This document shows, in pieces, positions 48,304 through 58,155 of a stretch of DNA of 64,000 nucleotides. This stretch comes from Forficula auricularia. Its lineage: Eukaryota; Arthropoda; Insecta; Dermaptera; Forficulidae. The stretch lies in NCBI GenBank assembly GCA_024734495.1, contig JALMQS010000268.1, positions 143,274-207,273 on the forward strand, in the 5' to 3' direction. Within the stretch, counting starts at the first letter, position 1; each line of letters starts with the position of its first letter. Made by a program: the position numbers and the translations under genes. A model generated the notes under the pieces. That model was not told the DNA's origin, did no database searches, and saw only the letters and a program-made list of their open reading frames with translations.

Positions 48304-49245
48304 TTATGTTGCGATTATAGGTGCTTGTAAATTCACTAATGCTGCAGCAATGACAACAATATAGTCTGTAAAAGTTAACATATTATGATTAACAACTGCA
48401 TGAGGTTTGAGAAAATCAAACTCTCGCATTCTTCCAATGACCCATTCTATGTGAATTCGGAGAGCAGCAATTCATTTGCCTTCTAAAACCTCAGATTGTG
48501 TTAATTTTACTCCAGAACTAACCGATGGTGGTCGTATTAATTCTATATTTTTTCACCAAGAAGCGAAAGAATATTTTTGAATCCTCGATCTGCAATGACT
48601 GCATAAGCTTCGGGCAACTGCTCTAACAAGCAACTTTCTTCAAACAATAGCTCATCAGAAATTCACCTCCAAATCCTTTTGATATAAAATTCATAAAACC
48701 ATCTGGTGCACAAGATATTAAATACTTTATAGTATTACACTTTTTATACTCTGACTAACTTAAAGATAGGTACACCGGATCACTCGATTTTTCAATTTGT
48801 ATCTCAAATGCATCAATAATAGTATTTACATGGCTATATGAACTCCTAAAAGGTATAGGTAGTATTCTTTTTTGTGACTCAATTCAGGCATATAAATAAG
48901 AGTTTTTAATAAATGTGCTAATACGGAAACTGTTTTATTAAAAACAATACTAGCATTATTGACGCTCATTCCAAATTTTATTCATCTACTTCTAAGTATT
49001 AAATTTATACGTTTATACAAATTATTATTAATAACTGTATTACTTTAAAATACTTTCATCGAAATAATCCTCACATCAAAAATAATTTGATGTCTTTTTA
49101 GGATTTACTCGGCGCACTGATTGAAACCATTGGATTCGACGTTTAACATTTTATGGCACATTTAAAAACATTTTTGGGGAATACTTTTTGTAGTATTCGT
49201 ACACAATGGTACGAAACAACCACGATAGCTTTTAAGATTAGACAT
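48304..49245 (-). pseudogene. THAP plus DDE_4 transposase pseudogene
   Basis: Reading the minus strand from ATG at 49245, a decayed THAP DNA-binding domain is visible: YRGCFVPLCTNTTK with the first cysteine pair, then in another frame RRVNPKKTSNYF and CEDYFDES, the second C-x2-H-like part. The DDE_4 transposase half follows: FGMSVNNASIVFNKTVS, IIDAFEIQIEKSS and the end shared with 38554. Stops and frameshifts throughout show it is dead. The THAP zinc finger recognises transposon ends and the DDE domain cuts DNA in such elements. Confidence 0.75.
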
Positions 49246-50365
49246 ATCTGATAAATTTATTAATATATCGATGATAATAACAATTTTATTAATGAAAGTT
49301 AAAACACTGTATCAACTGTTTGAGTAGAAATTATGGTTGTGACGTCATACGCGCTGGGGTTAGTTCGGGAACTGTCGGGATGTCTTCGGTACTGAGCTTA
49401 AAAATTTATTTTCAATTTGTTATAACTTTTTAATTGAAAAAAAGAAAAATAGTTTTGTTATAAAACTTATATATAATCTTTCTGTTTATGACAATAAAAA
49501 ATTTTGTTCAAAAACCCAATTATGTAAATGTAGATAATGATTATTCTAGTTATTAAACTTGGTATCTTTGACGAATATTGATTATTTTTTTAGTCCTAGC
49601 TACGATATTTGGTTGAGTTTGTTCCAAAGGGCTAGGATTTTCATTTTTTGACTCTCCACCCCCATTTAGGGTCGTTATTTTCAAAAAAATTTTAAACGAA
49701 AATGTTTAAAATTACATCCTCTATAACTTTGCTTCTAATTCCCCGTAAAGTAAACAGTTTAGAAAGTTATTTAATTGATTATTTCTGGGGGAAGGACATA
49801 CATATATGGTATATATGTTATGGACCAAGTGTTAATCAGGGCACTGTGTATAATGCCCGGGCAGTATGAATAATGACAAGTCAAATTAATACTTATTTAA
49901 ACTTCATTATTTATCACATGGTCAGGTCATTATGAATATTCCTACTTAACTGTTGTCTCATTTGATAATTAAGACACACTAGGCAGGGCGCGAGGAGCAA
50001 GAATAAAAATGTACGGATCATCTACATGTACAAACACGTGCTGACCAATCAAAGCCCGCCAGTCACCCGCCGTTTACTACAGAGCGCAGGTTACAATTTA
50101 GTTCAGAATTGAAAGCTATTAAAGACGGGAGGTTTATAATATTTTCTTAAGTCTCGAATTGAAAACTAATACGAAAGTATGGCCAAGTGTGTTATAATTA
50201 GTAATTACTTATTTCAACATGTATAAATCAAAATTAATTGACAGAATCGTCGATTTGATGAAAGATTAAATGAGTTAATATAGTTGAAATGTCAGAATAC
50301 TCAGTTTTTCACTACCACAAGTTATACAGAGATGATTCAAAAAGTAAAATCTTCTAAGTGTATAG

Positions 50366-50554
50366 TGTCTAATAAAAAAACCAAAAGTTTATCAGCGTTT
50401 GCCAAGATTCTACGTCATGACTATTGGAGAAACAGAAAAACTGATTGTTCCAGTTAAAGAAGATAGTGTCATTAGGTCTTACGTATATCAAGGTGAAATA
50501 TTTCAGCTTCTACATGACACTCATCTGACAATTGGAAGGAATAGAATAGAATAG
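50366..50554 (+). pseudogene. Integrase-like (KRBA2/GIN type) coding remnant
   Basis: A 62-codon open stretch contains KLIVPVKEDSVIRSYVYQGE then IFQLLHDTHLTIG and RNRIE. This resembles the segment around the H2C2 zinc-binding region of integrase-like proteins annotated as KRBA2-like in insects. There the text is typically a histidine-rich HDTHLxIGHGGRNR; the HGG is missing here. It has no start codon and stops on both sides, so it is a fossil. The family call is from memory of motif style. Confidence 0.5.
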
Positions 50555-50878
50555 AAATTCGTACTTAACTACTATACTGATTTTATAATAATAATGTATG
50601 TCAACATTAAAATAATTTAATAAAACACATATTTTTATTACTCTGCCCAAAAGGTGACGGATATTATTCATAAAGTCATGTCAATTTAATTATTTCAATT
50701 AATAAAGTAAAGGGAGTTTGTATAAACCTCTTTGAATTTTATTTCATTCACTGTGAACCAAGACTCCATTTACTTTATTAATTAATATCATGTTTCACCT
50801 AAAACCTACATCACTTTCGCTAAGTAAAATTAATTATTACAATTGTTTTTAAGTGATCCGGCATTGGACGATATTTGT

Positions 50879-50983
50879 AAAGTGATCCGCCATTGGACGA
50901 CAATGGCAAGAGACAGAAGGGCATGGCTTAGAAATTGGGACCCGCGTGCACCAAACAGACGCACTGAGGAACGGGCCGTCTAA
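50879..50983 (+). pseudogene. Possible tail of an RTE-type retrotransposon ORF
   Basis: The short frame MARDRRAWLRNWDPRAPN ends at TAA 50981-50983. It resembles the DRxxW...DP ending of RTE-type reverse transcriptases. It is too short to be sure. Confidence 0.25.
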
Positions 50984-51108
50984 ATAACTAAGTAAGTAAC
51001 AATAGTTTTTATCATAATTCCTACTCATTTTGGGCATTTTTCAAACTGTCTGCACATTATGAATAATGCCCTATTAATCACTTGGTCCATAATATAATAT
51101 ATATATAG

Positions 51109-51140
<32 letters not shown>

Positions 51141-51267
51141 GCACAAATGCCCTTTAGTAGTAAGAGATTTTAAAATCTTAGTAAAGGTATATAAGTTTTT
51201 TATATTTTTTTTTATTCCTTAGATCGATAATATAAAATATAGATCGATTTTTTTTTCATATTTTTCT

Positions 51268-51476
51268 TGCTTTACTTTTCCGGATTCGGAATTTATAAAT
51301 AGTAAATAATGCGTCTAAAGGTCGTCCTGATTCAAAACTAAAAAGTCGTCAGGTTTGTGCTGGAAGGCCTATCACTCCCAAATTTTCAGCAATCTTTTCA
51401 AATGGAACTGTGTGATGTTTCAATTCAGACCAATCATCTAATTCTAGAGGAAGAGATCGAATTAAAATACTACTGC
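51268..51476 (-). pseudogene. EcKL fragment, part 1 of a split pseudogene
   Basis: The stretch aligns base for base in long runs with EcKL6 at about 61867-62080, for example TTCAAAACTAAAAAGTC, TTTGTGCTGGAA and TTCAGACCAATCAT. It covers the catalytic LNHGDLW region, where the HGD codons are mutated (GATCGCCGTG became GGTCGTCCTG). It stops where inserted C-rich repeats start. Confidence 0.8.
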
Positions 51477-51479
51477 ACC

Positions 51480-51880
51480 CCCCGCCCCCCATTTTGGGCA
51501 GTTAGTTTTTGCATTTTTAGTACTCTGGAGTCCCACTGATTATGTATACAAAATTTGGTTGAGTTTGCTAAATGGCCAAGATATTAATTTTTTGACCCAG
51601 CGCCCCCCCCCCCCCCCACATTTTGGGCGGTTAGTTTTTGCATTTTTAGTCTTCTGGGGTCCCACTGAATATGTATAGAAAATTTGGTTGAGTTTGGTCA
51701 AATGGCCTAGATTTTTAATTTTTAACCCCCCCCCCCCTCTCCACCCCCTTAATTTTGGGTCGATATGCTCCAAAATCAGCTCTTAATCTCAATGGACCAA
51801 AACTACGTGTGAAATTTGGTTTCGATATTCACACTAGTTTTTGAGCTAGCTCGTCCACAAAATTTGGTAACTCACATATA
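51480..51880. repeat. ~125-bp tandem repeats with C-runs
   Basis: Two clear units share CATTTTGGGC, GTTAGTTTTTGCATTTTTAG and AAAATTTGGTTGAGTTTG. C-runs of 13-17 lie between them. The same unit appears inverted at 56100-56340 and in the flanks of EcKL3 and EcKL4 (34060-34250). Confidence 0.7.
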
Positions 51881-52164
51881 TATATCCGGTCGGGTTCTCG
51901 AAAACGGCTCTAAAGATTTGGATGAAATTCACGGATTAGGAGGGTTTTGTGTTGGACATTCGATCTGTCACGGTCTCATCTTAAGCTAAGTTGTTTTTTA
52001 TGGGTTTTTTGTTATTTTAAACAATTATTCACAGGTGGTTGTCTCGATAAAAATGTGTATTACATTTTTATTCAATTTCCTTTTAATATATAATTGCTTT
52101 TTTAATTTTATATCCCACAATAAGATCATTATAATTATTATTATATATATTAAAAGTTTGAAAA

Positions 52165-53885
52165 TTTAATTGATGAGGAAGAGGAGAGGGAGAGAGATAC
52201 CAATCGATTTGATTGGGGAATAATGGAATTGAAATAATTATCGGAAAAGAGGTTTTTTTTATCTAATTAGATTTTTCCTCTTATTAAAAACAAGGACTAA
52301 AGATTAATAAGGACACTCGATGGTGGAGAAGCAATCTCCGAAATCGAAGCTAAAATACAAGGTATACATTAATTAATGTAAAATAATTGGTTTAATAAAA
52401 TTTATAAAAAAAAAAAAAAAAAATTTAATTGATGGGAGAGGATCTGGGAGGAGATGAATTACCAATCGACTTGATTGGGGAATAATGGAATTGAAATAAT
52501 TATCGGAAAAGAGGTTTTTTTTATCTAATTAGATTTTTCCTCTTACTAAAAACAAGGACTAAAGATGTTCAAGGACACTCGATGGTGGAGAAGTTATCTC
52601 CGGAATCGAAGCAAAAGATACAATGTATACATTAATTAATGTAAAATAATTGGTTTAATAAAATTAAAAAAAAAAAAAAAAAAAAAAAATTGAATTGATT
52701 GAGAGAGGAGAGGAGAGATACCAATCGATTTGATTGGGGAATAATGGAATTGAAATAATTATCGGAAAAGAGGTTTTTTTATCTAATTAGATTTTTCCTC
52801 TTATTAAAAACAAGGACTAAAGATTAATAAGGACACTCGATGGTGGAGAAGCAATCTCCGAAATCGAAGCTAAAATACAAGGTATACATTAATTAATGTA
52901 AAATAATTGGTTTAATAAAATTTATAAAAAAAAAAAAAAAAAAAAATTTAATTGATTAGGGGAGGGAGATGGAGGTGGAGAATTCCGATTGATTTAATCG
53001 GAAGGATTAATTGGATGGATTAATTTCCGCAATATGTTATTGGAATAATTATCGGAAAAGAGGTTTTTTTATCTAATTAGATTTTTCCTCTTATTAAAAA
53101 CAAGGACTAAATATGAATAAGGACACTCGATGGTGGAGAAGCAATCTCCGAAATCGAAGCTAAAATACAAGGTATACATTAATTAATGTAAAATAATTGG
53201 TTTAATAAAATTTATAAAAAAAAAAAAAAAAAAAAATTAATTGATTGAAAGGAGGATTGGGTGAGGGAAAAAACCAATCGACTTGATTGGGAAATAATGG
53301 AATTGAAATAATTATCGGAAAAGAGGTTTTTTTATCTAATTAGATTTTTCCTCTTATTAAAAACAAGGACTAAAGATGAATAAGGACACTCGATGGTGGA
53401 GAAGTTATCTCCGGAATCGAAGCAACAAATTAAATGTATACATTAATTAATGTAAAATAATTGGTTTAATAAAATTTATAAAAAAAAAAAAAATTAATTG
53501 ATTAAAAATCGAATTTTAAATCCCACAAGCGTATTTTTCTGTATTAGAATTTGACAATTTAATTGATGAACTCAAAAATTGTTATTTAATTTAAAAAAAT
53601 TATTATACGGTATTTATTTATATACCTATACATATATACACATAATCTGTGATGATTGGATGAATTACCAATCGACTTGATTGGGGAATAATGGAATTGA
53701 AATAATTATCGGAAAAGAGGTTTTTTTTATCTAATTAGATTTTTCCTCTTATTAAAAACAAGGACTAAAGATGAATAAGGACACTCGATGGTGGAGAAGT
53801 AATCTCCGGAATCGAAGCAAAAATACAATGTATACATTAATTAATGTAAAATAATTGGTTTAATAAAATTTATAAAAAAAACAAC
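52165..53885 (+). repeat. Six head-to-tail copies of a poly(A)-ended ~260-bp unit
   Basis: Units start near 52165, 52428, 52690, 52950, 53240 and 53645; the last is separated by about 130 bp. Each contains ATTGGGGAATAATGGAATTG, a hairpin around ATCTAATTAGAT bounded by AAGAGG and CCTCTT, and GGACACTCGATGGTGGAGAA. A second hairpin (TCGAT..GGAGA..TCTCC..ATCGA) follows, then ACATTAATTAATGT, then GGTTTAATAAAATT and an A-run of 7-25. No ORF. Poly(A) at every junction is unusual for a satellite. Confidence 0.85.
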
Positions 53886-53924
53886 ACATAATCTGTGGGC
53901 CACTACAAGACTTAAAATGCAAAA

Positions 53925-54150
53925 ACTGGGTGAGTGGCGGGGGCGAGGGTGGAGGTGACAGTAGGGGAGATGTGGGGTGCAGTGGTGGAGGGGTACGTGG
54001 GGTGAGGGAATTGGTTTCGGGGGTGGGGCGGAATTGGAGTGGAGTGGGGGTGGATGTGGGGTGGAGGGGTGCAGGAGGTAGGGTGAAGTGGTGGTGGTCC
54101 GGGGGGCGAAGGTGGGGGTTCGTGGGCGAGGGGGTTCGGGGATTAATATA
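53925..54150 (+). repeat. G-rich, strand-asymmetric tract
   Basis: About 220 bp of GGGG- and GGTGG-rich sequence with very few C, followed by AT-rich DNA. It starts after ATGCAAAAACTGGGTG, exactly as at 56325-56340, so it is a second piece of the same Helitron-like family. Confidence 0.75.
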
Positions 54151-54206
54151 TACCTTTTAACCGAAGCAAAAAGTTACCGAGCATCGCTCGGTGGCTCCAG
54201 TGTACT

Positions 54207-54335
54207 GCTCTTTAGATTGATTAAATATATTCAGTAGCTTCTCAGATATAAAATCGGAAATTGCATGAAATTGACCTAAGTATTCCATTAGTAGTAGACT
54301 TGGCACCAAATTTAGGCCTAGCATTCTACATGTAT
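54207..54335 (-). pseudogene. EcKL fragment, part 2 of a split pseudogene
   Basis: Matches EcKL6 at about 62107-62235 and encodes SLLLMEYLGQFHAIS and SEKLLNIFNQ. Together with 51268-51476 it represents two neighbouring parts of one minus-strand gene, about 30 bp apart in EcKL6 but 2.7 kb apart here. Confidence 0.8.
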
Positions 54336-54764
54336 ACAAAATTTGATTGATTTTGGTTCAAAGGCTAGAATTTATTTTGACCCTTTCCCTCTTTGTTAGT
54401 TTCAGAATCTCTTTAAACAAAAATTGTCAAGAATCACATTCTCAACAACTTTTCTTTTAACAGAATTTGCAGAGTGTTAATAGTTATTCAATAATTTCCA
54501 TTTGTCCCCCCCCCCCCCCCCCAAATCCGCTTTGGGGTTAAAATATCAAAATGTTATATTACGATGATTTTAAGTTAAAAATCATCTGATACAAATACGA
54601 AATCTCATAAAATACCTCCAGGTGTTTTTACGCCAAGTACGAACAAAATTTACGCGAACAATGTGTTTTCCTTCATAACTTTGCTTGAAACATGTACTTA
54701 CAAAATTTGAACCGATTTTGAGCAAGGTACAGACAGAACCTTAATTATATAAATAAATTTATTT

Positions 54765-55640
54765 TTCTGTCACTTTCCCTCTATGATGCAAGTGTATGCA
54801 ATTTTTATCTTTTAGATATGTGCATTTTAATAAAAAAAATTATATAAGTTTTTACTATTGACATTCAATTTTAAAAAAAACGATAATAAATCTGAAATAT
54901 ATTTAATTGTTAAATTCACAAATGCCACTTATTTATTGATATTTGTAGTGTAAAGATAATGAATGAATAAATCACATCTTGAATTTTTTAGTAAAAATGT
55001 ATATCGTCGCCTATACCTGCTAACTCACAAAAAGGGAATTTTACAGGGCAGAGAAAAAAACAAACAAAATTTAACATTGTTGTTATGGAAAAAACTATTT
55101 TTCACATTTTTTTCTACAACTTACGATCGTAATTTTAAGTAGCAGTTTTACTTGGAAGATGCTGGATTTCTTTCGGACAATATTAATATCTCAAATATGA
55201 CAAAAATGGAATTAGCAGATTTACACTCTAAGCCAATGTTATGCTTTTATCATTGTTCTATAAAAATCATTCATCATTAATAACAACAACAATAAAAGAT
55301 AAAATAATAAATGGCTAGATTTTTATTTATTAAGTGTTATATAAAACACAACTGATAATGATAAGAGACAAGATAAAAGGACTACCTCTTTATAATAGAA
55401 GTTAAATTACTGTTTGTCATCATTCCTTAAATTCGTTTAGTGAATTGCTCATTATTACTTAAAGGTACGTGCTATATATATTATATTCTTATTAATTAGT
55501 ATGTAAAGTTATCCCATTCCTAGTCTTGTGGATGTATTTCCAATGAAATCGATTAAGTGAGCCTTAAGCGAAGTTTAAAACCTTTATATCCCCACACGGG
55601 GCGATATCGCTTAAGGGTATAAAGGAACTCCCAATATAGT
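54765..55640 (+). promoter_or_regulatory. Conserved upstream block of EcKL5 with TATA-like box
   Basis: Shares the blocks listed for EcKL2, with GGGTATAAAGG (TATA-like, 55615-55624). Here the flanking inverted repeat is best preserved: CCTTAAGCG and CCTTTATATC upstream, CGCTTAAGG and TATAAAGG downstream. A 200-bp insertion (about 55005-55240) interrupts the block. The ATG of EcKL5 is 2.5 kb further on. Confidence 0.55.
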
Positions 55641-55685
55641 CCAAAATAAATAACTATACGATATCTTTATATCTATATCATACTA

Positions 55686-56790
55686 TCTATATATGTAAAA
55701 TTAAGGTTTTGTCTGTACATTGCTCCAAATCACGCCAAATTTTGGTTGCACACGTTTCAAGCAAAGTTATGAAAGAAAACACCTTCAACAAAATCCCTGT
55801 CTGTCTGTATGTCTGTCTGTCTGTATATCTGTTTCAGTGGTTTCCGAAAAGTTGCTCACGATTCACGTACAAACGGCTGAAGGGATTATTATGAAATTTC
55901 ATATTTACATCAGATGTCTTCTAACTTACGTTTTTAGCTATATAACGTTTTGATATTTTGACCCCAGAAGAGGGTTTGGGGAGGGGGGGGGCGCACGAAT
56001 GAAAATTATCAAATAACTCCAAAACTATTAACCCTACGACAAATTTTATAATAAACAAAGTTATAGGGGATGTGATTTCTGACTTTTGTTTAAAAAAATT
56101 TCCCCAAAAAACCACCCAAAAAGGGGGGGAGGGTGAAAAAATGTAAATTCTTGCCCTTGGAGCAAACTCAACCAAATTCTGTATACATAATCTTTGGGCC
56201 TCTAGAGACCTAGAAATGCAAAAACTAACCACCCAAAATGGGGGGAAGGTCAAAAAACTTTTTCTCTTGGACCAAACTCAACCAAATTTTGTATACATAA
56301 TCGGTGGATCACAAGAAGGCTAGAAATGCAAAAACTGGGTGCGGAGGGTGGGTGCGGGGGTTGAATGGAGTGGGGATGGGTTAGGGTATGGGGTGCCCGG
56401 GGTGGAATGGGGATGGGGTGAGGGAGTGAGGCGAAGTAGGGTGGTGCGGGGTGGAGTCCAGAGGGCGTAGCGTGGGTGGGGTCCAGGGGGCTAGGTGGGG
56501 TGGTGGTGCGCAGGGTTGGTGGGTTCGGGGTGAATGGGGTGCGGGTGGTGGTGTGAGGGCGGGGGTTGGGTACGGGTGCATGGTGTGGGGGTGTGGGGTG
56601 CTAGAGGGGTTGAGGGGTGCGGATGGAGTGTTGGGGTGGTGGTGTGGGGGGCATGGTCTGGGGGTGCTGGGTGGGTTTCGGGGGTGTGGTGGGTGGGAGT
56701 GGGGAGTGAGGGTGGGGTTCGTGGGCTGGGGGTCCAGGGGGCGTGTCCCTGGCTAGCAAGAGTGCCGCCGAAGGCGGGCCTTGCATCTAG
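55686..56790 (+). mobile_element. Helitron-like element
   Basis: It starts TCTATATATG and ends with the hairpin GCCGCC-GAA-GGCGG, then CTTGCAT and CTAG at 56787-56790. The flanking bases are A before and T after. TC start, 3' hairpin, CTRR end and A/T target are Helitron hallmarks. It is non-autonomous: no Rep/helicase ORF. It lies between the TATA-like box and the coding exon of EcKL5. Confidence 0.7.
56335..56760 (+). repeat. G-rich tract inside the Helitron-like element
   Basis: About 425 bp in which the plus strand is dominated by G runs (GGGGTGG, GGTGGTGGTG). Long ORFs here on both strands come from the base composition. The tract could form G-quadruplexes. Confidence 0.8.
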
Positions 56791-57370
56791 TCTATATAAA
56801 TAAATAAGGATTTGTCTGTACATTATTCAAAATCACGCCAAATTTTGGTTGTACGCGTTTCAAGAAAAGTTATGAAAGAAACCCCCTCCACAAAATTTCT
56901 GCTTGCCTGTCTGTCTGTCATGCTGTCCAAAATCCCCCAAAATTTTGAATGTATACGTTTGAAGCAAAGTTGTGAAAGAAAACACCCTTATCAAAATATC
57001 TTTCCGTCTGTCTGTTTTATGTCTGTTGGATCGCATTGGCATAAAAACCGGCTGGAGGTATCTTTATGAAATTTCGTATTTGGATCACATATTTTCTAAC
57101 TTAAAATCATTGATATTGAACATTTCGATTTTTTGACCCCAAATGGGGTTTTGTAGAGGCACTAATGTGAATTATCAAATACTTCATAAACTATTAACTC
57201 TACTGCAAATTCTGTTAGAAGCAAAGTTGTAGAAGATGTGCTTTCTGACAATTTTGGCTTAAAGAAATTCCAAAAAAAAACACCCAAAATAGGAGGAAGG
57301 ATCAAAATGGTAAATTCTAGGCCTTTAGACACAACCTAACCAAATTTTGTGTAGATATAATCTGTGGGCG
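56791..57370 (+). mobile_element. Second Helitron-like element, 5' part, abutting the first
   Basis: Begins TCTATATAAATAAATAAGG then TTTGTCTGTACATTATTC and ATCACGCCAAATTTTGGTTG, the same 5' sequence as at 55686. It continues with GTCTGTCTGTC and the family's body but has no hairpin/CTAG end. Confidence 0.6.
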
Positions 57371-58155
57371 ATTTAATTAGATAATAACCCAACAAACGCT
57401 TTCCCTAATTTGTTTATTCCTATGATTTCTAAAGAATAGAACTCGCTTCATCCGACCGTCTTTTCGGCTAGATTTAATCTTCAGTCTTTCAAGATCCGCA
57501 ATCCCCAGATACCTTCAACTCCTATCCAATCCCTGAAATTTCTTTTTTTTGGGATTCAAGTTGAACCCCCCAGACAACTAAGGTTGTACTTTTTCTTATA
57601 CGAATAAAAAAAATCGACTTAACCAACATTTTTGTCAAATTATTACTTTTCTATCTTTTATAACAGAAATTGTTTTAATAAATTAGTTCATAAAACAATT
57701 CATTCATGTATCTTTATAACCCACCAAATTAAACTGTCAAAAAAATGTGAAAAAATTAGATTATATAATAGATTTATAGTTGTCAGGAAAGATTGTTGTA
57801 ATTCTATAAATTGAATTACGAGAATAGAATGTTTGAAACAGCTCTAAAAAATCCAGAAGAGGATTTTCGACCTGTTTTAAAACAGGATTATTTATGTTTA
57901 TATTTATATAGTATTTATATAATTAGATTTTCTACAACCTTAATTTTCAAGCCATCGATAAATAGTTAATATTTTAATTTGTTTTCAAAAATTTTCAACT
58001 CATCAAATACTAATGCAAAGTTATTCTTTGAGCTTCATACGGTTATATAGTTTGTTATGACTATTGTTCATTTAAAATGAGTATCATTTTATATTAGAAG
58101 AAATTCTATAAAGTTTTATTTCAATATTATTAATGTGAATATTTTATTTTTAGCT
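57371..58155 (+). other. Pre-coding region of EcKL5 with empty TE sites
   Basis: Aligns with the regions before EcKL3 and EcKL4 but lacks the palindromic element (expected near 57345-57375) and the hAT MITE (expected near 57838-57860). The sequence ends in splice acceptor ATTTTATTTTTAG at 58141-58153. Confidence 0.6.

Larger units (their letters stand above)
39250..49006. repeat. Segmental duplication, copy B (contains EcKL4)
   Basis: Starts at ATATAGTCAGTTATTAGAAT, which matches 24490, directly after the end of copy A. It lacks the retrotransposon tail, SINEs and the 29.45-31.1 kb insertion of copy A. It carries one private insertion (45444-45767). Confidence 0.75.
49821..51089 (+). mobile_element. 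1.27-kb TIR transposon remnant
   Basis: Inverted ends of about 48 bp start TGGACCAAGTG (49821) and finish CACTTGGTCCA (51089). TA flanks both sides (49819-49820 and 51090-51091), fitting a TA target duplication. Inside is one recognisable coding remnant (50366-50554). It sits in sequence that is continuous near EcKL6 (60060-60260). Confidence 0.75.

Noticed and set aside
52165..53885. CRISPR-like array
   Set aside because: Units are about 260 bp, repeats are most of the unit, junctions are poly(A), and the genome is eukaryotic.
56381..56823. Pro/His/Thr-rich and Gly/Trp/Val-rich ORFs on both strands
   Set aside because: Produced by the G-rich tract in several frames; no family features.
58135..58155. 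Upstream GTG start extending EcKL5 by seven residues
   Set aside because: The extension translates the intron end including the splice acceptor; other copies start at the ATG.
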